From the NCBI GenBank assembly GCA_035578155.1, contig JAPWDM010000015.1, positions 12,776,209 to 12,840,208 of the forward strand: a stretch of DNA of 64,000 nucleotides, given 5' to 3'. This DNA comes from Brachynemurus nebulosus. Lineage: Eukaryota > Arthropoda > Insecta > Neuroptera > Myrmeleontidae. The notes under the pieces are model-generated. The model was not told where the DNA came from, did no database searches, and worked only from the letters and a program-made list of their open reading frames with translations. Both the position numbers and the translations under genes were made by a program. Position 1 is the first letter of the stretch. Each line of letters starts with the position of its first letter. Shown here piece by piece: positions 21,923-32,853 of the stretch.

Positions 21923-22321
21923 ATGGAATCCATTACTGCTGGTGCTTCATCTGGAAACAGAGACTTATTTCAAAAAATGGCGGAAAATTTTATGGGCGAA
22001 TTGAACCATCTTGGCGTTGTTAAACGATGGATTAAATTTTTTGATATGGAAATTGGAAACATATATAAAATAATAGGAGCAAGTTAACTACCATCAAAAT
22101 TCGACTCATCGAAAAGGAAAACAATATTGGAGTTAGAGTTTGGATACATTTCGCTACTGGCGAGATTCGACAATTTAAATGAGCAGATGCTGGCGTGACT
22201 GCAGAGTAATCCAAAACTGGGTATTATGAATAATCCACCCATTGGACTGACTTATAAACTGGAAATCAAAACGCTGGATTTTCTCGAAATCGTTGGGGGT
22301 GCTGAATGGCGAATTTTGTAA
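21923..22321 (+). pseudogene. Small unassigned gene, 132 codons with two in-frame stops
   Basis: ATG at 21923 (MESITAGASSGNRDLF) opens a single frame that stays in register to a terminal TAA at 22319. It is broken only by TAA at codon 55 (22085) and TGA at codon 92 (22196). Composition is protein-like throughout: hydrophobic/polar alternation and sensible segments such as IGNIYKIIGAS, KRKTILELEFGYISLLAR and LTYKLEIKTLDFLEIV. The alternating beta-rich C-terminal half could be an OB-fold-like barrel, but that is speculation. No family is recognised. TATA and CRE-like repeats lie just upstream, so the unit looks like a decayed short gene with its own promoter, perhaps from a mobile element or an integrated virus. 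Confidence 0.5.
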
Positions 22322-22916
22322 TTTATTCTCTTTAAAATGTATTATTTAATTGTACTATGTATTTTAAAAATTTCAATATTGTATCAATTTTTACATATAT
22401 TTAATAAAAATTATAAAACAAAAATTCCATTTTTTAATTCATATCCATCTTTAAAACATTGATTTATATTCTAGTATGATTATAACAGATTAATATATGA
22501 ACATTTTTTAGTGTTCAATAAAAAAAATTTTAAAATCGATTTTTTTATTCAATCCCCATCCCTAAATCAATAATTAGTGGCTAATATTTCCCAAAATGAA
22601 AAAGTTAAATTTTTTTCATAATAATTTCAAAACTATATTTGATAAAAAAAAAAAATAATTTCCGAACTATGTATAATTTATGTCTTTTAACAACGCAAAA
22701 GTTTCAATCACATATAGCACACTGCTGACGAAGCGGATTCCACACGCTACCGTATAGTATATGGGAATTTACATCCCATATGTATATACAATATATACAT
22801 TCATGTAAAATATGTTGCAAGATTCGACTTATAATTCTTATACACTTATACCAATTGAAAAATTTGCTTGTAAAAAATAGCCGGATTAATCACATATATG
22901 TTATTACGTTTTTTGT

Positions 22917-23144
22917 GACTTTGTGAGTAGTGTACTTCAAACATTACAAAGTGAATTTAATCTTAAAAGTACATAATTTTAAGTTTTTTTTTCGACTTTG
23001 TGAGTAGTGTACTTCGAACATTACAAAGTGAATTTCATCTTAAAAGTACATAATTTTAAGTTATTTTTCGACTCTGTGAGTAGTGTACTTCAAACATTAT
23101 AAAGTGAATTTCATCTTAAAAGTACGTAATTTTAAGTTATTTTT
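22917..23144. repeat. Three-copy tandem repeat, about 77 bp
   Basis: Units start gact(t/c)tgtgagtagtgtac at 22917, 22994 and 23070. Each continues through acattacaaagtgaattt and aaaagtacataattttaag, with only a few substitutions between copies. Confidence 0.92.
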
Positions 23145-23890
23145 CTATTTTAATTGTTCGTTTTTTTAAGTTAATCGAATAGTTAATTTTAGTTATTAAA
23201 AACTATAGTGCATTGAAATTAGTTTGTGATTTTTGGAAATATTGGGTAAGTCGAAACAGTCGCTAGAAATTTTGAAATTAATTATAATTACTTTATGAAT
23301 ACTAAAAAGAAAAAAATCGTGTTTTTTTAACGTTTTAAAATGTACTATAGGTATTTATAACGCGATAATCATATACAATATACTCGCTTAACGTTCCCTC
23401 ATTACTTGGGTTGATATGGAGTAAAGTATTAGGTACAGTATCCAAAAAACGTACAGTGTTTTTATAAAAATTTAATTAGCTATTTTACATATTAAAACAA
23501 AAAATTTTCTCTAATCTCGTTTACATAATTTTGGCTCAACAACTTTGAAAAATATAATTTTCATTTTGTTCATAAGATAGTTTTTAAACAATATTAACAG
23601 TAGAAAAATTTTCTTTTTAATAGTTTTTCTTGAATTTTTAAAGACGTAATTTCATATTAGTAACTTTTTTAAAATATAATTTTTCTTTTTAAAGCGATAT
23701 TAGAAGTGAAATTTTTATAATTTTTTAGAATGTACAAGATGTGCCAGAAAAAATCCGTAAAAAAAAGTTTAAACTATTTTTCGCTAAATTTTTAGCATTT
23801 ATAAGTTTATTTAGTCATATTTTAAAAAAGCAAATCAGTTCTACTATTGGCTGATAACATTTATTGGAAAATTAATTTTGTTTTAAGGTA

Positions 23891-23936
23891 AAATAGTTTT
23901 AAGGTATCACTTTTTTGTGATACCTTAAAACTATTT
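23891..23936. repeat. Perfect inverted repeat, 20-bp arms
   Basis: aaatagttttaaggtatcac (23891-23910) is followed by six T and its exact reverse complement (23917-23936). It could fold into a strong hairpin in RNA from either strand, or be the collapsed ends of a MITE. Confidence 0.95.
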
Positions 23937-24030
23937 AGTATCTAATATACTTTATTCTTTTTAAGTTATGTTAAAAACATTCTTTTCGACTTAAAACTAA
24001 AGAATAATTGCTTCCAAATATGTCGCTAAT

Positions 24031-24261
24031 GCTTAAGAAGGTGTCGATATTTTTCTGAATTACATAGTAGACAAAGTGGTCGGAAAACGACATTTCATAT
24101 TACACGACCCAATGATATTCCAACTAAGGGTGGAAATGCTTCCAGGCTTAAGAAAGTGTCAATATTTATCTGAATTACATAGTAGACCAAGTGGTCGGAA
24201 AACGACATTTCATATTACACGTACACATACACAATGATATTCCAACTAAGGGTGGAAATGC
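24031..24261. repeat. Tandem duplication, 115-bp period
   Basis: Two copies (24031-24145, 24146-24261) share aattacatagtagac, gtggtcggaaaacgacattt and the end ccaactaagggtggaaatgc. The second has a small insertion, acacatac. Confidence 0.9.
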
Positions 24262-24358
24262 TTAATTCACAACTATGCATAGCTTCACAGTATTACGATT
24301 GCAACTGTTTACGGATAACTGAACTGAACTCGACTGACCAAAGATTCCGCGGGTTGAG

Positions 24359-24461
<103 letters not shown>

Positions 24462-24462
24462 T

Positions 24463-24850
24463 CGGGAGTGACTCCCAAAGAGTCACTCCATAGGTATATA
24501 TATACCTATGGAGTGACTGTTTGCGAGTGACTCTTTTGGGAGTGTCTTTAGGAGTGACTCTGGGAGTGACTCTGGGAGTGACTCTTTGGGAGTGATTTTT
24601 TGGGAGTGACTCTTTGAGAGTGACTCTGAGAGCGACTCCTTGGGAGTGACACTTTGGGAGCGACTCTTTGGGAGCGACTCCTTGGGGAGTGACTTTTTGG
24701 AGTGACTTCTTCGGAGTGACTCTTTGGGAATGACTTTTTGGTGTCATTTAATGTATTTTTGGTGTAATTTGGTGTATTTTTGGTGCCATTTGGTGTCACT
24801 TGGTGTATTTTTGGTGTCATTTGCGGTGTAGAGAAAATTGCGGTGTAGAG
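24463..24850. repeat. GGGAGTGACTC minisatellite plus TTTGGTGTCA repeat
   Basis: From 24463 to about 24745 the sequence is a degenerate array of ggagtgactctttg units, 10-18 bp each. From there to 24835 it changes to tttttggtgtcattt units. A 38-bp perfect palindrome centred on tatatatata lies at 24481-24518 and inverts the first unit. On the minus strand the array reads as an open Thr/Pro/Lys/Ser-repeat frame, which I treat as a by-product of the repeat. Confidence 0.88.
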
Positions 24851-26341
24851 ATTTATACTTACGATCCTATAGGAGGCTTTAAAATAAACTCAACATTTTA
24901 TGAGTTGTAAACTAAATCAATAGTGTAACTTTTCCAACAGCTGTATACCAGAGTTAATTATTTAATAAAATATTTTAAAATTATGTGAGTGTTATTATTT
25001 CCTACATACAACTGTTCTGAAACAATTTCAGTAATTCGTTAAAAAAGATTGCCGAAATGATTATTCTTACAACGAACTATGTAATGTGTATTTTCTGAGC
25101 TATTAAAATAGGTAATGTTTTTACTTGCTCCTGAATATAGGCAATTAAACTGCATTGTCCTATTGACATTCTAGCACAATAGAACATGTGCAAACTATAT
25201 AATTCTTACCAATAAGTATTTACCCATATTATTAATGATTTGTGAAAAACAAAGTATGGTTGAACAATAATGATCTAAAACTGCTGAGCAGGAAAGGGTT
25301 AATTAATTGAATGCAGCTTAATTCCGGAAAAAATAAAAGAAAAAGTCATAGTCCAAATTAAAGTTTTCATCCGCTCTTGAGAACGACGACAGTTATTTTT
25401 ACTTTCCACCCTGTGTACGTATATATTTATAACAAAACTCCGTGATTCATTTAAAAAAAAATCATGGAGGTTGATATAATATGTATACAATCGTAAAATA
25501 ATTACGATTAGGTCTTAAATTAATTTCGCAAAAAGGTTTTTTGGGTCGCGCAAGGATGTTATTTATGTGGAAGCGATTTTTGGATCTTACATTCACACCA
25601 TAAGGGATATAAAAAAAGATGAAACTCCGAGATTCTATGGTACAGTGTGTGATGATATTTATAGTTTAAAATGAAAACAAATCTATGGAATGTTTGATGA
25701 CAGTTATAAATTTCACCACATGGAAATGAATTTATTTAAATAGTTGGGTTATGAAGGTTAAAATAAAAAAGATTAAATAAATTGTGAAATATTTAAGGAA
25801 AGGGGTAGATAATGAATAAAAATGTGAGTAAGGATAAAATGAAGGTAAAATGAAAATGTAATATGATTGTGATTAAAAAAAAAAATACTTATTGCTGTGT
25901 TTTCTTTAGATGATGGAAGGTTACGAATTTCGATGGTTTTAAGAGAAATAAAAAGATTACAAATTTAACGAAGAAAAAAAAGAAAACTGCTTGTAACTAA
26001 TCTAATTTGAAAATTTAATCTCCTTGAGTCAAAATGAATAAATACTTCTCAACTTTCTTTTCAAATAGGTAAGCAGAATTATAAAAAAAAATTAAACAAT
26101 ATAAATTAATTTAATTTACATTTATTTTTTTAGAAAACAATTAATACAATTATATGAAGACTGTTTTCTTGAACGGTATCGCGGAAAAAGAGACTGAGTA
26201 GAATTCCAGGAACACCGTTTTCACCTCGTGTCGAATGGAAGTGGCAAACATATGATGGGCAGCGCATGGTATTTTGACGATAGTTGATGATGATCATGCC
26301 GTTATATAACAATTATGTAATATTGTTATATTATTCTTCCC
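24851..26341. other. AT-rich spacer, nothing recognised
   Basis: No family-level similarity or sustained coding pattern is visible on either strand. Confidence 0.5.
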
Positions 26342-26840
26342 TCAGGACGATGTCGTTTTGGACGACTAGTCCAGGTGCCTGTAGTGCGCCGTGACGTCCC
26401 CTGGATGAGAAACGGTACGGTGGCTGGCAGTGCCTCCGGAATTTGAACTCGGATTTTTGGATACAGGCATCAGTTGTCGACTGGAGGTGGTGGTCCAAGT
26501 GATGCTGGTGCCCCGTCGTGTCGCTCTGGTGTTGGTGGAGACGATGGTGATTTTCCGACTGTTGGAGTCGGAGTCTGGTTGAAGTTTGGACATCCTAGTG
26601 TTGGCTGGGAGCGGGTGGTGCTCCAACGGTGATGACCAGATGTCTGTTTGCGGCGTCCAGGTGGTGATGACGCGTTGGTTTTTTATTGTTGAGGTGCGCG
26701 ATTTATTATTGGCTGTAACAGGTAAGATTTGTTTTTTGGTGTTATTTAAATTAAATCTTACGCTTTTTATAGTGTCGGATCTGATCCAGGTGTGCCCTGT
26801 GGATGCGGCCAGTGTCGAGATCACAAAGCTTTTTAGCAAT

Positions 26841-27893
26841 ATGGCGCCTGTGACAAGAAGTGTTACGTGTAATAAGTGCAATAAAGAAATTACAAAACAT
26901 GAAGATATTGTGTCTTGTGCTCGCGGATGTGGAAATAGTTTCCACATTAACTGCATAGGCATAACATTGGAAACATTTACAGATATGAATGTAAGTGGAA
27001 TAATTAGTTCATGGTGTTGTGAAAATTGTAAGTCTGGCTTAACCTCAACAAGAGTAGAAACTGTCAAAAGTTCGACAATTGAAAATACGCCCACCACTTC
27101 TAAAGAAAAGGAAAGCCAAGTACAGGAATTTCAGGAAATAGAAGAAATGCTAAGTAAACTTAGTATGGAAGAAAAGATCAATATGCTGTTTCATAATCAG
27201 ATGATAATGTCACAGAAAATGAATAAGCTAATTCAAAAATTGGATGCAGCTCTTGATAGCAATGAACTGAAAGATAGAAAAATCAAAATATTAGAAGAAG
27301 AGTTATCAGAAGCAAAGGCAAAATTAAGAGCTGATAATCCTCAATATTCGCAAGTTGTCAAACAAAATATTGAAATAAAGCAGAATTCGAGTAGACGTGT
27401 CAACAATGACATAAATAATTCAGGCAATCAACATAACACAAAAGCTGATGTGGTTGCCGATAAGACAACGGGAAAACAAAAAAATAACATACAAACCAGC
27501 GAAAATAAGTATGATCAAGCAATAACAGATGAAAATGCAGATGAAGATGATGGATTCATCAAAGTAGTTCATAGGAAAAGAAAACAACAAATTATTAGAG
27601 GAAGTGGTCCTGATAATGAAGATTTCAAGTGCATTGAATCTAAAGTATGGGTTTATCTAGGACGCTGTAATAGTGAAACAACAGTTAATAAAGTCAGAAA
27701 CCATCTGACAAAAAAATATCCAAATTATGAATTCCAGGTTGATGACTTGGAAAGTAAAGTGTATTATAAAAGTTTCAGAATAGGAGCAGATAAATCTTTA
27801 AAGGCTGAAATGTATAATGAAAATAATTGGCCTTGCGGTGCGCTTATAAAGCGTTTTATTTTTCGTAAAGCAGCAGCACACTTCAGTAGTTGA
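26841..27893 (+). CDS. LINE ORF1 protein with PHD-type zinc finger
   Basis: I take the ATG at 26841 (MAPVTRSVTCNKCNKEI) as the start. The frame is open upstream to 26586, but that part looks like leader sequence. Residues about 9-60 form a PHD-like cross-brace: CNKC, CARGC, HINC, CCENC. A coiled-coil/charged region follows (IEEMLSKLSMEEKINMLFHN; KIKILEEELSEAKAKL), then a polar linker. The C-terminal basic domain begins WVYLGRCNSETTVNKVRNHL, an arrangement common in insect LINE ORF1s that may act as an RNA- or esterase-like binding fold. The product should coat LINE RNA. The protein is 350 residues, and ORF2 starts 31 bp after its stop. Confidence 0.82.
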   Translation: MAPVTRSVTCNKCNKEITKHEDIVSCARGCGNSFHINCIGITLETFTDMNVSGIISSWCCENCKSGLTSTRVETVKSSTIENTPTTSKEKESQVQEFQEIEEMLSKLSMEEKINMLFHNQMIMSQKMNKLIQKLDAALDSNELKDRKIKILEEELSEAKAKLRADNPQYSQVVKQNIEIKQNSSRRVNNDINNSGNQHNTKADVVADKTTGKQKNNIQTSENKYDQAITDENADEDDGFIKVVHRKRKQQIIRGSGPDNEDFKCIESKVWVYLGRCNSETTVNKVRNHLTKKYPNYEFQVDDLESKVYYKSFRIGADKSLKAEMYNENNWPCGALIKRFIFRKAAAHFSS

Positions 27894-27924
27894 ATGTGGT
27901 TGTACGTATCAACACAACAATCAT

Positions 27925-30726
27925 GTGAAAATAATGCATCAAAATATACAGTGTATAAGAAACAAAATTAGTGACTTGGAAGTAATACTAAGTAGTCAGC
28001 AAATTGACATTGTGCTTTTGTCGGAACATTGGTGTAAAGATGAAAATTTAGACGTTTATATCATAGATAACTACATTTTAAGTGCTAAATACTGTCGCGA
28101 TTCTTTCTCACACGGTGGTGTAGGTGTATGGGTTAAGAACTCGTTATATAAAAATGTAATCGTGCTAAGCTTAAAAAGGTTTTGTATAGATAAAATTTTT
28201 GAATGTGCCGGTATCAAACTAATTGTAAATGATAAAAATCAAGTGTATTACATATGTGTTATATACAGATCACCGGATAGTGAGGTTGATTCTTTTTTAG
28301 TTCATTTAGATGAACTATTAAATTACTTAAAGCCTGAAAAACATAATATAATAATTATGGGAGACTTAAATATTGATTTTCTACAAAATAATATGAAAAA
28401 ACATAAATTATTTGATATACTGGATTCATATAACTGTATGAATGTAGTAAATGAAGCGACATGGGTGTCCGGAAATACATCAACGGGGCTGGATTATATC
28501 ATAATTAGTAGAAATGTGCAGTATTTTTCATCAAAAGTCTTGAATACGTTATTATCAGATCATAATGGACAAATTATAACTTTAGACTGCCAGGAAACCA
28601 GAGAACAAACAACAATATTAGAAAAAAGAAAATTTTCGCATATTAATAGAGAAAATATGAAATACATGTTAGAAAATGAAATAGGAAAAATAAATATTTA
28701 TAATGAGAATATGGAACATTTTTGGGGATATTTCAGGTATTGTTTCGATGTTAGTTTCCCCATTCATGTTCAGAAAGTAAGACCAGTAAAATCAAATACC
28801 TGGATAACTAAACAGATCATTGAAGAGGGTCACGAATTAAGGAAGTTGTTCAAAGAAAAAATTAATAACAGTGAATTAGAGGAAAAGTACAAAAGACTAA
28901 AAAAAGAACATAAAAACAACATAGAGGATGCCAAAAAAGCCTCTTTATTTAAGAACATAGATTTTACAATTGTTAGCCCACAAGATATTTGGATAGGCAT
29001 AAATAGATTACTTAGCAACGAAATTAAAATTAACGAAAAACTCTTACATCATGATAATAGGGTTATTAGCGAATTAACAGATATTTTAAAGATATTTTCA
29101 GAATTTTATTCTGAATCTGTAGCGCAAAAACTACCTCACAATTTCGGAAATAACTTATCTAGTGATTGTACTAGAACTTATAGAAGAAATTTACAATCAA
29201 TGTTTATCTTTCCGGCAGATAATGTTGAAATTTATAACATCATAATGACGTTACCAAATAAAAAATCGACTGGACTGGATGAAGTTCCAACAGATGTGAT
29301 CAAGGACAATGCTGTAGTACTAGCAGAATTATTATGTCCAATGGTAAACTTGATGTTTCAAACGTGTATTTTTCCAGATATTTTGAAAATTGCAAAAATA
29401 AAACCTATATACAAAGGAAAAGATGATCGATACAACGTTAATAACTACCGGCCAATTTCAATACTATCTGGATTTTCGAAAATTTTTGAAAAAGCAATAT
29501 CAAATAGAGTAACAAACTTTTTAGAGACAAACTATGTCTTAAACAATTCGCAACATGATTTTAGATCTAAACGATCTACTTCAACTGCTCTGTTTGAATT
29601 TTACGAATATTTATCAAAAGCGTTAGATGAAGGACTATCTGTGTTTGGATTGTTCTTTGACCTGAGTGCAGCCTTCGATACGGTCAATCACGGTTATCTC
29701 CTGAAGAAACTGGAAGCCATGGGAATCCGAGGCAATGTTAATGATTTGGTAAATTCATATTTAAGTAATCGAAAATATGTAGTCGAAATTCAAGGACAAC
29801 AGTCAGTAGAAAAATACATCAATATTGGAGTACCACAAGGAAGTAATCTTGGACCTCTGCTTTTTATTTGTTTTATTAATGACCTACCAGAACATGTAGT
29901 AGATGCAAAAATAATAATTTATGCTGATGATGTTACTGCACTTATAGCCGACTCTACTTATGAAGATGCAAAAAAATCGGTAACAAAGATGCTAAAAATG
30001 TTTCAAGAGTGGTGTTATAGGAATCAGTTAATTGTAAATTTGCAAAAATCGGCACTGGTGAATTTTAAATTAAGACAATCATATAATGAAAAGGTGGAAC
30101 TTTGTATAGATCAGACAATACTAAAATCAACGAATCAAACTAAGTTTTTAGGTATTATTATAGACAGTAATTTAAAATTTAAAGATCAAGTAAATTTTGT
30201 ATGTAAGAAACTGAATAAATTTTTATTTCAAATTAGAGTATTAAAAAAATATGTGAATCATGAACAGTTAATTATGTTTTACTATGCATACGTTTACTCT
30301 ACACTGAAGTATGGAATATTATTATGGGGAAGATCTGCGGAATCTAACCGAGCATTCATAATACAGAAAAAGATAATAAGAACCATTTTCAAGATTCCAA
30401 AGAGGGAATCTTGCAAAAATTTATTTATAGAAAATGAAATTTTAACTTTTTATGGTACCTTTGTGTATGAATTAATAACATATATGAAAGAAAATAATTA
30501 TTTTGTAGCGAAAGAAAAAATGCAGTATGATACGCGATATGAAAATTTATTCAGTTTCGCACACAGAACAACATTTTTTGAAAAGACTCCTTGTTACACA
30601 GGCTATAAAATTTACCAAAATTTACCTGAAGATATACGAACTGAGAACGTATATAATAAGTTCAAAGCTAAACTAAAAAAGCATCTAAATAGTAAAATTC
30701 CGTATGAAATAGCTGAATTATTGTAA
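27925..30726 (+). CDS. LINE ORF2: AP-type endonuclease and reverse transcriptase, intact
   Basis: 933 residues. The endonuclease occupies residues 1-215: QNIQCIRNKI at the N terminus, SEHW near 35, GDLNIDF near 145, LDYIIISR, and SDHNGQ near 212. RT follows at about 430-750: GLDEVPTDVIK, NNYRPISILSGFSKIFEK, motif A FFDLSAAFDTVNH near 576, motif B GVPQGSNLGPLLF, motif C YADD near 666, then TKFLGIIID. The C-terminal region (KYGILLWGRS) has no RNase H. It nicks chromosomal DNA and reverse-transcribes the LINE RNA at the nick. All catalytic residues I can check are present and there are no internal stops, so the copy may be competent. Confidence 0.93.
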   Translation: MKIMHQNIQCIRNKISDLEVILSSQQIDIVLLSEHWCKDENLDVYIIDNYILSAKYCRDSFSHGGVGVWVKNSLYKNVIVLSLKRFCIDKIFECAGIKLIVNDKNQVYYICVIYRSPDSEVDSFLVHLDELLNYLKPEKHNIIIMGDLNIDFLQNNMKKHKLFDILDSYNCMNVVNEATWVSGNTSTGLDYIIISRNVQYFSSKVLNTLLSDHNGQIITLDCQETREQTTILEKRKFSHINRENMKYMLENEIGKINIYNENMEHFWGYFRYCFDVSFPIHVQKVRPVKSNTWITKQIIEEGHELRKLFKEKINNSELEEKYKRLKKEHKNNIEDAKKASLFKNIDFTIVSPQDIWIGINRLLSNEIKINEKLLHHDNRVISELTDILKIFSEFYSESVAQKLPHNFGNNLSSDCTRTYRRNLQSMFIFPADNVEIYNIIMTLPNKKSTGLDEVPTDVIKDNAVVLAELLCPMVNLMFQTCIFPDILKIAKIKPIYKGKDDRYNVNNYRPISILSGFSKIFEKAISNRVTNFLETNYVLNNSQHDFRSKRSTSTALFEFYEYLSKALDEGLSVFGLFFDLSAAFDTVNHGYLLKKLEAMGIRGNVNDLVNSYLSNRKYVVEIQGQQSVEKYINIGVPQGSNLGPLLFICFINDLPEHVVDAKIIIYADDVTALIADSTYEDAKKSVTKMLKMFQEWCYRNQLIVNLQKSALVNFKLRQSYNEKVELCIDQTILKSTNQTKFLGIIIDSNLKFKDQVNFVCKKLNKFLFQIRVLKKYVNHEQLIMFYYAYVYSTLKYGILLWGRSAESNRAFIIQKKIIRTIFKIPKRESCKNLFIENEILTFYGTFVYELITYMKENNYFVAKEKMQYDTRYENLFSFAHRTTFFEKTPCYTGYKIYQNLPEDIRTENVYNKFKAKLKKHLNSKIPYEIAELL

Positions 30727-30824
30727 TTGAAAATATGTATTATACGTGTCATATTATATGTACTTAATACTTATTGTAATCCTTTGACGTTTTGTATACC
30801 TGAAAAGGTCTTTACACAAATAAA

Positions 30825-30842
30825 TTATTATTATTATTATTA
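30825..30842. repeat. (TTA)n: LINE tail and Dong-like copy I border
   Basis: Six TTA units form the 3' tail of the plus-strand LINE and at the same time the 3' border of the minus-strand R4/Dong-like copy I. Confidence 0.9.
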
Positions 30843-32834
30843 TGAAAAGTTTAACGTAAACGACGCGACTGCACTTCAAAAACCCCCAGGCGGAGGAAAA
30901 AGTGTCCGTGCAGCGTACCAGGTCAGGTACTTCTAGGTCAGGTACGTAATGTCCGTCATACAGCATCCCCTTCCTGGTCTTCCCTACCTAATAAATCCCC
31001 GAACCTCGCTGCGAAACCATAACAGTGGGAGATTCGAGGGCAGGTCCAATGGATGTTCGAGGACCCGCTCTAAACGGGGCATGGGGTTCAAAGGTGTTCA
31101 TGAACTCCCGGAAAAAGTCGTCTCGTGCGACCGAAGCGTGCCGAGCGTCCCGATAATAACTGCTTTTTGCATTGACGCCGCTAACATGTTGGCGTGAGAT
31201 CTACAAGCCGGAATGATGTTAAGATTGCGCACAAAGGAGTTATGCATACCCCCCAGACATCCGATTATAAGTACGACCAAGCGGATAGTATAGCCCGGGT
31301 ACAGTTGTCGCAGTTCATGTATTAGATCTTGATATTTAATCCTTTTTTGCTCCTCCTTTTCGACTATGTTAGTTTCCGCCGGAGCAGAGAACTCGATAAC
31401 ATACATAGTCTGAGATGTTAAATCTTGGAGCACAACATCAGGCTTATTGGCGTTCAATTGCCTGGTAGTTGCAACCGGCATATTCCAAAAGATCTTGCAC
31501 TTTTGGTTGGCAACAAAGGATTCTACTTCCGCAGGATCGTAGGGCAAGACTGGTGTTTTGTCAACTTCGTAATGATGACGAAGATAAAAGTAGAGCACAC
31601 GCAACGCTGCATTATGGCGATGGATATAGGTGGATTTAGCATAATAAGAACAACCTGAAGTCAGGTGCATTAAGGTTTCCGGGTATGCTTTGCATGCCCG
31701 ACACGAGGTACTCGAAACCCCTTTATTACCCATCACATATTTTTGGTGTGTTAAAGTGTTCCACACTCCATCTTGAGCTGCCATGATAAAGCCCTCCGTT
31801 TCCGATTTAAGTCCATTAGCTCTCAAGAAAGCCCAAGTGAGTTCGCTCGAAAGGCCAAGGTTGTCAAGATGACGGTAGAACATACCCTGGTGAACTTTGT
31901 CGCGATGTTTATTGAGCAGATGTTGTTGCTCGGCTCTCTTGATTGCCGACTTTTGGCGCGACTGTGATAGTGAAAGAATGTTATCATCACCGTCGCGATT
32001 ACGCGGATCGAAGGCTAAGCCCAAGATATCGGCGGCACGTTGCGCTGCTGTGAATAAAAATGCGCCTACGCCAGCAAGCTCGTGATCCCTGACGAGTTGC
32101 AATAGCGGGTTTGAACTGTTAAGTACACGACAAGCTGTACCCAAGACTATACGATCATGTAAACGTTCGACTGACAGGAGCCCCCTCCCCCCCTGGTCTC
32201 GTGGGAGGTAAAGTCGTTGTGTCGATGCGCGTGGGTGCAAACTACGGTTGATATTCATTATTTTCCGCGTGTCTCGGTCTAGTTCCTCCAATTCATTCAC
32301 ATTCCACTTAATTGAGCCAAAAGTATATAAAAGGATGGGTATGGCTAACATATTTGTAGCGCTGGTCTTGTTCTTCGCCGACAATTCGGAACTCCAAATC
32401 TGTCGGAGAAGGCGCTTATATCTACTACTTAAGGCGGCCTTCATGTTCTTCACGTCCTGGATGTGACTTTCGCCAACACCAAGGTACGTATAGGTCGCTC
32501 CTTCATCAAGATGTTCTATGATGCTTCCATCCACTAATTGGGCGTGTGAATCAAAATTCGGAACTACACCATGCTTACAGTGCACCACCGCGCATTTGTC
32601 CAGTCCGAACTCCATACCGATCGCGTGCGTGTATTTGTGTGTTAATTTTAGAGCGCAGTTGAGATCACTCTCCGACGAGGCATACAGTTTTAAGTCATCC
32701 ATATAAAATAAATGTGTGACTTTATGCTCGCGATTTCCTGCCGGGCCACACAAGTACCCGGGTTCCTTTCTCAGGCTGATTGACAGGGGCAACAACGAGA
32801 TGCAAACAAAAGTGGGCTGAGGCTGTCTCCTTGG
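30843..32834 (-). mobile_element. R4/Dong-like retrotransposon copy I, 5'-truncated
   Basis: The minus-strand element runs from (TTA)n at 32835 to (TTA)n at 30842. Its 5' end lies inside RT motif B (QGDSLSPLLF), so about two thirds of the element is missing. The 3'UTR (30843-31097) is nearly identical to that of copy III. (TTA) tracts at both borders fit the TAA-repeat targeting known for Dong of Bombyx. Confidence 0.82.
31098..32834 (-). pseudogene. R4/Dong-like RT C-terminal half with restriction-like endonuclease
   Basis: The sequence begins QGDSLSPLLF, then shifts frame near 32795. From there 565 open codons include FYMDDLKLYA (RT motif C), LLYTFGSIKW and GGRGLLSVERLHDR. A zinc motif reads CRACKAYPETLMHLTSGC. 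The restriction-like endonuclease has KPDVVLQDLTSQTMYVIEFS followed by a Lys-rich YQDLIHELRQLYP. The end is SHETTFSGSS. This endonuclease class at the C terminus separates R2/R4-type LINEs from the AP-endonuclease LINEs elsewhere in the window. It is truncated and frameshifted, hence inactive. Confidence 0.85.
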
Positions 32835-32853
32835 TATTATTATTATTATTATA
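32835..32853. repeat. (TTA)n between Dong-like copies I and II
   Basis: Six TAT/TTA units separate the 5'-truncated end of copy I from the 3' end of copy II. Confidence 0.9.

Larger units (their letters stand above)
26342..30842 (+). mobile_element. Full-length CR1/Jockey-group LINE, both ORFs intact
   Basis: A GC-richer leader starts abruptly near 26342. ORF1 (PHD-type finger) and ORF2 (endonuclease-RT) follow. The short 3'UTR ends in aataaa then (TTA)n at 30825-30842. There is no RNase H domain, which with the PHD-bearing ORF1 fits the CR1/Jockey group. Neither ORF has a stop or frameshift, so insertion was recent. The target duplication could not be identified by eye because the 3' end is a microsatellite. 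Confidence 0.85.

Noticed and set aside
22917..24261. Repeat spacing as a CRISPR-like array
   Set aside because: Units are contiguous tandem duplications without unique spacers, and the DNA is eukaryotic.
26366..27097. Minus-strand 243-codon frame over the CR1-type LINE
   Set aside because: Overlaps the leader and PHD-finger ORF1 antisense; composition looks like a shadow frame.
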